A stretch of 51,825 nt of DNA from JBOFZL01 sp051655155 (GTDB taxonomy: Bacteria > Bacillota > Clostridia > Peptostreptococcales > Filifactoraceae), in the NCBI GenBank assembly GCA_051655155.1, contig JBOFZL010000056.1, positions 1 through 51,825 on the forward strand, in the 5' to 3' direction. This document shows, piece after piece, positions 25,716-32,608 of this stretch (position 1 is its first letter; every line of letters begins with the position of its first letter). The position numbers were made by a program, and so were the translations under genes. The notes below the pieces were generated by a model, which saw only the letters and a program-made list of their open reading frames with translations, did not search any database and had not been told where the DNA came from.

Positions 25716-25758
25716 AATCTACATCACTATGGTATATGCTATAATGGTGTAGATTTTT
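25716..25758 (+). terminator. Terminator after the two unknown genes
   Basis: AATCTACATCACTAT (25716-25730) pairs with ATAATGGTGTAGATT (25741-25755), with one mismatch and one wobble, followed by TTTTTT. It closes the two-gene unit. Confidence 0.75.
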
Positions 25759-25794
25759 TAATACTAATTATAAATATTTTTGATTGATAAAGTT

Positions 25795-25822
25795 TTGAAA
25801 ATAAAAAATATTTTATTATATT
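25795..25822 (+). promoter_or_regulatory. Candidate promoter of the TetR gene
   Basis: TTGAAA (25795-25800) and TATATT (25817-25822) are separated by 16 bp. Transcription would begin near 25829, which favours the ATG at 25853 as the start. Confidence 0.4.
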
Positions 25823-25852
25823 ACAATAATGATTTTAGAAAAGGGGTTTACT

Positions 25853-26473
25853 ATGCCAAGAAAAGGATATTCAAGAGAGGAAAGAGAAACTATTTATAAG
25901 TATCTACTAGATGTAGGAAGAGAACTTTTTGGAAGCCAAGGTTATAGAAATACAACATTACAACAAATATATGAAAAGGCAAATATATCCAAAACTTTTT
26001 TTTATTCTTTTTTTCCGACAAAGGATATATTTGTGGCAAGGGTTTTGGAGAGTCAACAGCCGCTTATGCTAAAAATGGCTGAAAAAATTATGTGCATGAA
26101 TGAAATAACATGGGAGGAACGACTAAAAAAATTATTCCATACATGTTTATTTCATAAGCAAAATGGAATTGTGACAGTTACCATTGAAGAAAGTATTGCT
26201 ATGCACAGAAACTTAGAGAAAAATCCAAAAATTTTGGAAAGCCTTAAAAAAAATCAATTGACAATGTTTGATGATTTTTTAGAGTTATGTGAGATTGACA
26301 AGCAAAAGATAGACAAAAAAGTGATGAAGAATCTTTTTATGGGGATGTTACAACTTCATAATTCAATGGAAGAGTCCATGCCATTTTTTAGTGAAGATGC
26401 AGTGGACGAGACAGCCTATGCTTATGCAGAAGCACTGATTTTGTACATGAAAACTTGCCGTAAGACACTATAA
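25853..26473 (+). CDS. TetR/AcrR-family transcriptional regulator
   Basis: A protein of 206 aa with an N-terminal TetR helix-turn-helix: LFGSQGYRNTTLQQIYEKANIS (about residues 25-46) then KTFFYSFFPTKDIFV. The C-terminal helical ligand-binding domain, as usual for TetR proteins, shows no identifying motif. The start is ATG 25853 with AAGGGG 6 bp upstream; the ATG at 25829 lacks a ribosome site. No efflux pump or enzyme target lies directly next to it. It may regulate itself or the downstream membrane/XRE unit, whose promoter carries a large dyad. The target is not evident. Confidence 0.85.
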   Translation: MPRKGYSREERETIYKYLLDVGRELFGSQGYRNTTLQQIYEKANISKTFFYSFFPTKDIFVARVLESQQPLMLKMAEKIMCMNEITWEERLKKLFHTCLFHKQNGIVTVTIEESIAMHRNLEKNPKILESLKKNQLTMFDDFLELCEIDKQKIDKKVMKNLFMGMLQLHNSMEESMPFFSEDAVDETAYAYAEALILYMKTCRKTL

Positions 26474-26528
26474 GATTTATGTTAGTTTTGTTTATACTAA
26501 GAAAAGGAATAGGAGCGATTATGCTGAT

Positions 26529-26660
26529 AAGCGACTTTTAGATATTAAGGGCTTTAGAGAAGGCATAGAACTTGTATAAAATGTAAGATATGTATTGGAC
26601 TTTTGCGGAGATTGTTGAAGTTAAACATACTGACAGCCAAACGTTAAATATTAAAAGTGA
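26529..26660 (+). pseudogene. Decayed copy of the tex 3' end (S1 domain)
   Basis: This non-coding stretch is collinear with the end of tex. TTTTAGATATT at 26536-26546 matches 23138-23148, AGAGAAGGCAT at 26556-26566 matches 23158-23168, and ATTGTTGAAGT at 26611-26621 matches 23311-23321. Translation gives LDIKGFREGIEL, a stop, then NVRYVLDF, against tex LDIEDLREGMEL and NVVDF. About 98 bp between the second and third blocks are missing, and stops and frame changes interrupt it. It is a pseudogene fragment of the S1 domain of tex or a close paralogue. Confidence 0.7.
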
Positions 26661-26679
26661 AATATTTATAACATTAGTA

Positions 26680-26708
26680 TTGACATCTTTCGTTTCAAGT
26701 GATATATA
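26680..26708 (+). promoter_or_regulatory. Promoter of the membrane protein/XRE unit
   Basis: TTGACA (26680-26685) and TATATA (26703-26708) are separated by 17 bp. The left arm of the 15-bp dyad (26693-26707) covers part of the spacer and the -10 box. Confidence 0.65.
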
Positions 26709-26739
26709 TAATATCAAGTTAGAAATATATCACTTGAAA
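26693..26739. repeat. Perfect 15-bp inverted repeat at the membrane/XRE promoter
   Basis: TTTCAAGTGATATAT (26693-26707) is repeated exactly in inverse as ATATATCACTTGAAA (26725-26739), with 17 bp between. The left arm overlaps the promoter and the right arm lies past the predicted start site. The whole hairpin is thus not transcribed, which favours a DNA operator over an RNA structure. Confidence 0.85.
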
Positions 26740-26764
26740 TTATATAAGAGGAGAGGTTTTTGAT

Positions 26765-27181
26765 ATGAAAAATAAAGTGTCAATAAGAGAAGTTGTAGCA
26801 ACAAAAATTATTTTTGGGATTTTAATTGCAGGATATTATTGGATGTGGAGTAGATCAGACTGGAGACCTGAGTATAGGCAACTACAAAGTAACTGGGGAT
26901 TTTTAATAGTCGGAATACTTTTAATACACTATTATAGGGTTGAAAAATATAAAAAAGAATGTTTTGATGAATTGGCTGAAAAAAATCTGCATAGATGTGA
27001 TGCAATATGTTTGAAAGTCTTTGTCGTTTTAATGGTTATTATTGCATACTTAGGAGGTATTTTAGGTCATGCAAATATGGTTTCTAGTACTTTAATGGGT
27101 TGGTTGATTCTTGGGGCAGTAAATGTAATTGCAATACTTCGTACTATTATATTTTTTGTTATAGATAAAAAAGGAGTATAA
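26765..27181 (+). CDS. Unknown four-helix membrane protein paired with an XRE regulator
   Basis: A membrane protein of 138 aa with about four hydrophobic helices (around residues 12-28, 44-55, 82-100 and 108-132) and a charged middle loop rich in Lys and Glu. GAGGAGAGG precedes the ATG at 26765. A small XRE regulator gene begins 2 bp after its stop, a pairing widespread in Bacillota where the regulator often controls the membrane gene. No enzymatic motif is visible. The unit is separated from the TetR gene by the tex remnant, and its promoter carries a 15-bp inverted repeat. Function is unknown. Confidence 0.72.
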   Translation: MKNKVSIREVVATKIIFGILIAGYYWMWSRSDWRPEYRQLQSNWGFLIVGILLIHYYRVEKYKKECFDELAEKNLHRCDAICLKVFVVLMVIIAYLGGILGHANMVSSTLMGWLILGAVNVIAILRTIIFFVIDKKGV

Positions 27182-27183
27182 GA

Positions 27184-27387
27184 ATGGCGCTTGTAACTAA
27201 AATAAAGGAATATAGAGAAAAAGCGAAGTATAAGCAATCGGAACTTGCTGATATGGTTAATACAAGACGAGAAACCATTGTCCATCTTGAGAACGGAAGA
27301 TATAATCCGTCTTTGAAATTAGCAATGGATATTGCAAAAGTATTTAGTGTTACTGTTGAAGAACTCTTTCAATTTGTAGAAGACTAA
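27184..27387 (+). CDS. Small XRE-family (Cro/CI-like) helix-turn-helix regulator
   Basis: A protein of 67 aa that is almost entirely the XRE helix-turn-helix. Visible are KIKEYREKAKYKQSELADMVN and the recognition helix TRRETIVHLENGRYNPSLKLAMDIA, ending VTVEELFQF, typical of the stand-alone family. Coupling to the upstream membrane gene (2 bp apart) suggests that it regulates that unit. The 15-bp inverted repeat at 26693-26739 is a candidate binding site. A terminator follows. Confidence 0.9.
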   Translation: MALVTKIKEYREKAKYKQSELADMVNTRRETIVHLENGRYNPSLKLAMDIAKVFSVTVEELFQFVED

Positions 27388-27441
27388 AGAGTATAATTTT
27401 AGATTTATTAAAATAGATAAGATAATTATTTAATAGTATTA

Positions 27442-27481
27442 AAAAAATCATGACTTTTAATTTATAAGCTCATGATTTTTT
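27442..27481 (+). terminator. Terminator after the XRE gene
   Basis: AAAAAATCATGA (27442-27453) pairs with TCATGATTTTTT (27470-27481), ending in a T-run. It closes the membrane/XRE unit. Confidence 0.8.
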
Positions 27482-27549
27482 AGAAGGTTGTAGCTATAGA
27501 TTTAAATTATATAGAGGAGTTATAATATAAAATAGATAGTCAAAATATA

Positions 27550-27578
27550 TTGACAAGGGGAAAAAAGATTATTATAAT
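27550..27578 (+). promoter_or_regulatory. Consensus promoter of the VOC/lyase operon
   Basis: TTGACA (27550-27555) and TATAAT (27573-27578) with exactly 17 bp between form a perfect sigma-A promoter. The leader to the start at 27690 is about 105 nt. Confidence 0.8.
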
Positions 27579-27581
27579 ATC

Positions 27582-27640
27582 AACATAGGACGTTGGGTGT
27601 TGCTTTTTCCTAATTGAATTTTATTTTACCCAACTATGTT
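27582..27640 (+). promoter_or_regulatory. Structured leader before the VOC gene
   Basis: The span 27388-27689 (302 bp) holds no gene. It contains the XRE terminator, the consensus promoter and this leader. In the leader AACATA (27582-27587) pairs with TATGTT (27635-27640) and GTTGGGT (27592-27598) pairs with ACCCAAC (27628-27634), with a 4-nt bulge and a 29-nt loop. It matches no riboswitch class that I know; it may be chance or a regulatory leader. Confidence 0.4.
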
Positions 27641-27689
27641 AAACTGTTTCGATATTTTAAATTATAAGAGAAGGAAGAGAGGGAATATT

Positions 27690-28064
27690 ATGAGGATTAA
27701 AAATTTGGATCATATTGTAATAACCAGCAGTAACATAGAAAGAACAGTGGAGTTTTATGTAGGGGTATTGGGTATGGAATTGGATAGAACTAATGATAGA
27801 TATGCTGTGAAGTTTGGAAATCAAAAGTTTAATTTGCATAGAGGGAAGGCAGAGTTTTTACCAGCTGCGCAGAATGTAACTTTTGGTAGTGCAGATTTAT
27901 GCTTAATTGCGGAAGGTGATATTGAAGATATTTATAATGAGTTAGTTGAAAAAAATATACCTATTGAGTTAGGGATAGTACCAAGAACAGGAGCAAATGG
28001 TCCAATCAAAAGTATATATTTAAGGGATCCAGATGGCAACTTAGTAGAAGTAAGCACTTATTAA
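27690..28064 (+). CDS. VOC-superfamily (glyoxalase/dioxygenase fold) protein
   Basis: A protein of 124 aa with two beta-alpha-beta-beta-beta repeats of the vicinal oxygen chelate fold. His near residue 8 in NLDHIV, His51 or its neighbour in FNLHRG, and Glu near the C-terminal GNLVEVSTY are candidate metal ligands. I chose ATG 27690, preceded by AGAGGGAA; the frame upstream has no ribosome site. VOC proteins include isomerases, epimerases and lyases, so the reaction is open. Its position at the head of the lyase and dehydrogenase genes suggests that it acts on the same carbon compound. Confidence 0.82.
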   Translation: MRIKNLDHIVITSSNIERTVEFYVGVLGMELDRTNDRYAVKFGNQKFNLHRGKAEFLPAAQNVTFGSADLCLIAEGDIEDIYNELVEKNIPIELGIVPRTGANGPIKSIYLRDPDGNLVEVSTY

Positions 28065-28143
28065 GGTGATGATTGATATATTATAGGTATATTTATCTGT
28101 AAAATTGGCGGATGATAAGAAGAATGTATGTAATAAGGAGAAG

Positions 28144-29049
28144 ATGGTGAAAAATTTAAATTTTATTGAAATTGGACCTAGAGATGGGTTTCAGAGTGTT
28201 AAAGAATTTATACCTACAGATACAAAGAAAAAAATTATTGATATGCTGGTGGACTCTGGACTGAAGACAATACAAGTAACTTCTTTTATTAGTCCTAAAG
28301 CTATACCACAAATGAGCGATGCGACAGAAGTTGCACAATATGCAATTTCTAAATATCCCGATGTAAAATTTTATGCACTTACACCTAATAGAAAGGGAAT
28401 TGATAATGGTTATAAGGCAGGGTTAAGAGAAGTTGCCTACGTAATTTCTGTTAGTGAAAGTCATAATAAGGCGAATGTTAATGCTACTACAGAAGAATCC
28501 TTTGCAGAATTAGCTCAGGCGATTAAAGACTATCCGGATATGACAATAAGTTTAGATGTGGCTACAGCTTTTGGGTGTCCTTTTGAAGGAGTTACATCTT
28601 TGGAAAGATTGATAGACTTTGTGCAAAGGGGCATAGATATTGGGGTAAGAACTTTTGATATATGTGACACTATTGGAGTGGCTTATCCTAAACAAGTTAA
28701 AGAATATATGGCTGCATTGCAAAATAAATTTCCAGAGGGAAATTTTGGAATTCATATACATGATACGAGGAATATGGGAATGTTAAACACATATGTTGCT
28801 ATTGAGGTAGGTGTTACACGAATTTTTTCAGTGTGTGGAGGTCTTGGCGGTTGTCCGTTTGCACCAGGAGCGTCAGGAAATACGGCAAGTGAAGATTTGG
28901 CCAACATGTTGACTCTTTGTGGCTATGATTTAGGTGTTGATGTTAACAAGCTTATTGAAACGGCAAAATATATAAAAGAAGTAATTCCTACAGGTAATTT
29001 TAGTAGCCACCACATAAATATAGATGGGCTACAATATTGTACAGTATAA
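28144..29049 (+). CDS. HMG-CoA-lyase-like (HMGL/pyruvate carboxyltransferase family) enzyme
   Basis: A TIM-barrel lyase of 301 aa. EIGPRDGFQS (about residues 9-18) is the metal/substrate motif, HIHDTRNMG (about 206-214) supplies metal histidines, and GLGGCPFAPGASGN (about 234-247) is the HMG-CoA lyase signature with its cysteine. Known members cleave 3-hydroxy-3-methylglutaryl-CoA or related 3-hydroxyacyl-CoA compounds. AGGAG is close to the ATG at 28144; GTG at 28147 or TTG 28105 are alternatives. No acyl-CoA ligase or transferase gene is nearby, so the true substrate is uncertain. It is followed by dehydrogenase and kinase genes for glycerate. Confidence 0.85.
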   Translation: MVKNLNFIEIGPRDGFQSVKEFIPTDTKKKIIDMLVDSGLKTIQVTSFISPKAIPQMSDATEVAQYAISKYPDVKFYALTPNRKGIDNGYKAGLREVAYVISVSESHNKANVNATTEESFAELAQAIKDYPDMTISLDVATAFGCPFEGVTSLERLIDFVQRGIDIGVRTFDICDTIGVAYPKQVKEYMAALQNKFPEGNFGIHIHDTRNMGMLNTYVAIEVGVTRIFSVCGGLGGCPFAPGASGNTASEDLANMLTLCGYDLGVDVNKLIETAKYIKEVIPTGNFSSHHINIDGLQYCTV

Positions 29050-29150
29050 AATATTAAACTTTATTTGATTTAAAAATTACAATCAAGATTATGTGGATGA
29101 GTATTGAGAATAGCCAGTGAGATTTACCCATAATTAAGGAGATGATATGT

Positions 29151-30116
29151 ATGAAAATAGTAGTATTAGATGGATATACCTTAAATCCAGGAGATTTAAG
29201 TTGGAAAGGTTTTGAAGAACTAGGAGATGTTACAGTTTATGATCGAAGTTCTTTAGATAATGTAGAAGAGATAATTTCCAGGATAGATGACGCAGAGATT
29301 GTAATTACGAATAAGACACCTATAAACAAAGCTGTCTTAGATAACTGTAAAAATATAAGGTATATAGGAGTATTAGCTACTGGATATAATGTTGTGGATG
29401 TGGAAGCATGCAAGACTTACGGTATTAAAGTATCTAATATTCCAACTTATGGGACAGCTGCAGTAGGTCAGTTTGCAATAGCATTACTTTTGGAAATATG
29501 TCATCATATAGGGCATCACAGTGATGCTGTATACCATGGTAGGTGGGAAAATAATAAAGATTGGTGTTTTTGGGATTATCCACTAATTGAACTATATGAG
29601 AAAACCATAGGCATTATAGGTTTTGGAAGAATAGGTCAGACAACAGGAGCTATTGCAAAGGCAATGGGAATGGAAGTGCTAGCTTATGATAGCCACCAAA
29701 ATGATAGCGGAAGAGCTATTGCAAGTTATGTGGATTTAGAGGAACTTTTTGAAAAATCTGATGTAATTGCACTACATTGTCCTTTGTTCCCAGCAACAGA
29801 GGGGATAATATGTAAAGATAATATTGCAAAGATGAAAGATGGAGTAATTATAATAAACAATAGTAGAGGACAACTGATAGTAGAGAAGGATTTGGCAGAG
29901 GCATTGAACAGTGGAAAAGTTAAAGCAGCAGGGTTAGATGTAGTGTCTAGTGAGCCGATAAAAGAAGATAATCCTTTATTAAAGGCGAAAAACTGTATTA
30001 TAACACCCCATATTTCATGGGCTTCTTTAGAAAGTCGTTCAAGACTTATGGATATTGCTGTGGATAATTTAGAGGCCTTTATAGATGGAAAGCCACAAAA
30101 TGTAGTTAATTCATAG
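29151..30116 (+). CDS. D-2-hydroxyacid dehydrogenase (probable glycerate/hydroxypyruvate reductase)
   Basis: An NAD(P)-dependent enzyme of 321 aa of the D-isomer-specific 2-hydroxyacid dehydrogenase family. The Rossmann motif is GFGRIGQTTG (about residues 161-170). The active site includes NNSRGQ with its arginine, a glutamate in VVSSEPI and His in ITPHISWAS. VLDGYTLNPGDLSW at the start is common in glycerate dehydrogenases. The next gene, 15 bp away, is glycerate kinase, which supports hydroxypyruvate to D-glycerate as the reaction. I chose ATG 29151, as AAGGAG is 9 bp upstream; ATG 29142 overlaps it. Confidence 0.83.
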   Translation: MKIVVLDGYTLNPGDLSWKGFEELGDVTVYDRSSLDNVEEIISRIDDAEIVITNKTPINKAVLDNCKNIRYIGVLATGYNVVDVEACKTYGIKVSNIPTYGTAAVGQFAIALLLEICHHIGHHSDAVYHGRWENNKDWCFWDYPLIELYEKTIGIIGFGRIGQTTGAIAKAMGMEVLAYDSHQNDSGRAIASYVDLEELFEKSDVIALHCPLFPATEGIICKDNIAKMKDGVIIINNSRGQLIVEKDLAEALNSGKVKAAGLDVVSSEPIKEDNPLLKAKNCIITPHISWASLESRSRLMDIAVDNLEAFIDGKPQNVVNS

Positions 30117-30130
30117 AAAGATGTGATAGT

Positions 30131-31276
30131 ATGAAGGTAGTTGTAGCAATTGATTCATTAAAGGGAAGTCTGTCTTCTTTAGAGGCAGGAGAAGGAATAA
30201 AGTTAGGAATTTTAGAAGTTTTTCCTAAGGCTAATGTATCGGTAAAATCAATCGCAGACGGAGGAGAGGGAACAGCAAGATCTGTTACTGAAAGTCTGGG
30301 AGGTAAGATGAAAGATATAGTGGTTAAAGGGCCTTTAGGTCAGTTGGTAACGGCAAGCTATGGAGTTATTCCAAGAAAAAATCTAGCAGTTATGGAAATG
30401 GCAGAAGCAGCAGGGATTTCTCTATCGCTACCAGAGCGAATAAAAGATGCAACTACTTTTGGGGTAGGAGAGATGATTTTAGATGCTATGGATGAAGGGT
30501 ATAGAAACTTTATTATAGGCATAGGTGGAAGCGGAACAAATGATGGAGGCGTAGGAATGTTAAAGGCCTTAGGTGTAAGGTTTTTAGATTCTAAGGGAAG
30601 AGAGATTACTGATGATATAAAAGGGATAGGAGAGATAGATAGAATTGATATTAAAGGTATCAATCCCATTATAAAAGAATGTAACTTTAAGGTGGCTTGC
30701 GATGTTGATAACCCCTTATGTGGATTAAAAGGGGCGACATATGTGTATGGACCACAAAAAGGAGTAAAACTTGAAGATAGGGATGTTTTTGATAATAGTT
30801 TGCAGCATTATGGAAGAAAAACTGCAGAGCTTATAGGTAAAGACTATAGTCAAGAGTTAGGGGCAGGTGCGGCTGGAGGCTTAGGGTTTGGGCTAATAAG
30901 TTATTTGGGAGCAAGTTTAACCAGTGGAATTTCTTTAGTTTTAGAAACTATAGGATTAGAGGAAGATATTAAAGATGCAGATTTAGTATTTACAGGTGAG
31001 GGACAGCTAGATCATCAAACGGTCATGGGGAAAGCTCCTGGAGGAGTTGCGGCCCTAGCTAAAAAATACGGCTGCCCTGTAATAGCTTTAGCAGGATCGG
31101 TAACTAATGAAGCAAAGGCTTGTCATCAAGGGGGGATAGATGCATATTTTTCCATTTTAACCGAGGTAGTGCCTCTTTCTACAGCCTTAGATAAAAATGT
31201 AGCACTTAGAAATATAATTACAACTACCAGTGAATTAATGCGAGTTTTAAAGGTTTTTAATTGTATAAAACAATAG
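30131..31276 (+). CDS. glxK: Glycerate 2-kinase (GlxK/GarK family)
   Basis: A glycerate kinase of 381 aa that phosphorylates D-glycerate to 2-phosphoglycerate, feeding lower glycolysis. Family blocks are VVAIDSLKGSLSS (about residues 4-16), KSIADGGEGTA (about 39-49), IGIGGSGTNDGG, and FTGEGQLDHQT in the C-terminal half. The length is normal. The ATG at 30131 follows the dehydrogenase by 14 bp, with only a weak ribosome site. The pair makes a route from hydroxypyruvate to central metabolism. Expression may depend on translation of the upstream gene. A terminator follows. Confidence 0.9.
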   Translation: MKVVVAIDSLKGSLSSLEAGEGIKLGILEVFPKANVSVKSIADGGEGTARSVTESLGGKMKDIVVKGPLGQLVTASYGVIPRKNLAVMEMAEAAGISLSLPERIKDATTFGVGEMILDAMDEGYRNFIIGIGGSGTNDGGVGMLKALGVRFLDSKGREITDDIKGIGEIDRIDIKGINPIIKECNFKVACDVDNPLCGLKGATYVYGPQKGVKLEDRDVFDNSLQHYGRKTAELIGKDYSQELGAGAAGGLGFGLISYLGASLTSGISLVLETIGLEEDIKDADLVFTGEGQLDHQTVMGKAPGGVAALAKKYGCPVIALAGSVTNEAKACHQGGIDAYFSILTEVVPLSTALDKNVALRNIITTTSELMRVLKVFNCIKQ

Positions 31277-31332
31277 CATTAAGTTATATATTTTGACTTT
31301 TAGAGTTGTGCTTGATTTGTAAACGGAATTGT

Positions 31333-31378
31333 AAAACCATCAAAGTATAATTTGATTTTATTATACCTTGATGGTTTT
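31333..31378 (+). terminator. Terminator after glycerate kinase
   Basis: AAAACCATCAAAGTATAA (31333-31350) pairs with TTATACCTTGATGGTTTT (31361-31378) with one mismatch. The stem ends in a T-run, and the hairpin separates the cluster from the pyr operon. Confidence 0.8.
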
Positions 31379-31463
31379 ATGTAATTTTGAATTGAGATTC
31401 AATACATATGGCAATATGGTAATTTAAGAAAGAGTACTTTATAAAATAATAATGATAAAAATC

Positions 31464-31493
31464 TTGCGTTTTAATATTAATTTATGATAGAAT
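31464..31493 (+). promoter_or_regulatory. Promoter of the pyr operon
   Basis: TTGCGT (31464-31469) and TAGAAT (31488-31493) are separated by 18 bp, with an extended -10 TG at 31485-31486. Transcription would start near 31500, leaving a leader of about 55 nt. Confidence 0.55.
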
Positions 31494-31520
31494 GTTTGGA
31501 AAGTAAATATTTAACTCTTT

Positions 31521-31555
31521 TAAATTTTGCCAGAGAGCAAGCAAGGAGAAATTTA
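31521..31555 (+). promoter_or_regulatory. PyrR-type RNA binding loop overlapping the pyrB ribosome site
   Basis: The leader folds as TTGC (31527-31530), loop CAGAGA (31531-31536), GCAA (31537-31540), then a purine-rich 3' bulge GCAAGGAG (31541-31548). A lower stem TAAATT (31521-31526) pairs with AATTTA (31550-31555), which ends in the A of the start codon. The hexaloop fits the CNGNGA consensus of PyrR sites. The AAGGAG ribosome site is in the bulge, so protein binding would block translation. This is strong by pattern, but the structure was not computed. Confidence 0.72.
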
Positions 31556-32601
31556 TGAAAAATTTAATCAGTGTAAGGGATCTATCTCAAGAGGATATTT
31601 CCAAACTTATCAGTCTATCGGAGAGTATTATAAATTCTCCAGAGGACTATTGTAACTCGATGAAGGGTAAGATATTGGCCACATTATTTTATGAACCGTC
31701 AACTAGAACAAGGCTCAGCTTTGAAGCGGCGATGCTTAGATTAGGGGGACAGGTTATTGGATTTTCAGAGGCTGATAATTCTTCTGTTTCAAAGGGTGAA
31801 ACCATTCAAGATACCTGTATCACAGCAAGTTGCTATTCTGATATTATAGCAATGAGAAGTCCTGTGGAGGGTAGTCAGTTAAGGGCTTCAGAGGTTCTTA
31901 CAATTCCAATTATTAATGCAGGTGACGGAGGTCATCAGCATCCAACTCAAACTCTTACAGATTTATTAACAATCAAAAGTGAATTAAAAAGACTTGAAAA
32001 TTTGAATATTATGATGGTAGGGGATTTGAAGTACGGGCGTACAGTTCATTCTCTGGTGGAGGCTATGTCGAAGTATAGAGGCAATAGCTTTATTTTTGTG
32101 TCTCCAGAAGAGTTAAAAATGCCAAGCTATGTTAAAAAATCTCTTGAAAAATCGACATATTGTGAAACTACATCTTTCGAAAAGTATATTGGAAAGGCAG
32201 ATATTATATACATGACTAGAGTGCAGAAGGAACGATTTGACAATAGTGAACAGTATGAACGTTTAAAGGATAGTTACATTCTTGATGAGAAAAAAATGAG
32301 TTTGGGAAAAGTGGATATGATAGTTATGCATCCGTTGCCAAGGGTAAATGAAATTGCTGTAGCTGTAGATAAAGATCCGAGAGCAGCATATTTTCGACAG
32401 ATGAAAAATGGTATGTATATGAGGATGGCGCTTATTAAGACTATGGTAGAAGGTTATCAAGGTGCCGTAGAAAAAGAAAATCATAGAATTATTAAAGGTC
32501 CTTGTTCTAATCCTAAGTGCGTAGTTAATTTTGAAGATATAGGGCAGGGAGAAAGAGTAGATAGAGGTAATGGGTATGTTTGCAAGTATTGTGATAAGTA
32601 G
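31555..32601 (+). CDS. pyrB: Aspartate carbamoyltransferase with a fused PyrI-like zinc tail
   Basis: The first committed enzyme of pyrimidine synthesis, making carbamoyl aspartate, here 348 aa. STRTR (49-53) is the carbamoyl-phosphate loop, VSKGE the lysine loop and HPTQTLTD the aspartate site; HPLPR is the late motif. A normal catalytic chain ends near residue 310. The extra tail has Cys317-x4-Cys322 and Cys343-x2-Cys346, matching the zinc domain of the regulatory chain PyrI, but the allosteric nucleotide domain is missing. It is controlled by the PyrR-type loop at its ribosome site. It heads pyrB-pyrC-pyrF-pyrK-pyrD-uraA. Confidence 0.92.
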   Translation: MKNLISVRDLSQEDISKLISLSESIINSPEDYCNSMKGKILATLFYEPSTRTRLSFEAAMLRLGGQVIGFSEADNSSVSKGETIQDTCITASCYSDIIAMRSPVEGSQLRASEVLTIPIINAGDGGHQHPTQTLTDLLTIKSELKRLENLNIMMVGDLKYGRTVHSLVEAMSKYRGNSFIFVSPEELKMPSYVKKSLEKSTYCETTSFEKYIGKADIIYMTRVQKERFDNSEQYERLKDSYILDEKKMSLGKVDMIVMHPLPRVNEIAVAVDKDPRAAYFRQMKNGMYMRMALIKTMVEGYQGAVEKENHRIIKGPCSNPKCVVNFEDIGQGERVDRGNGYVCKYCDK

Positions 32602-32608
32602 GTGAATT

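Noticed and set aside
26521..26541. Short ATG frame with an AGGAG-like site after the TetR gene
   Set aside because: It stops after six codons and lies at the edge of the decayed tex copy, so it is not a gene.
23380..27387. Accessory stretch considered as a mobile element
   Set aside because: No integrase, transposase, relaxase or terminal inverted repeats were found; only the decayed tex tail hints at an insertion.
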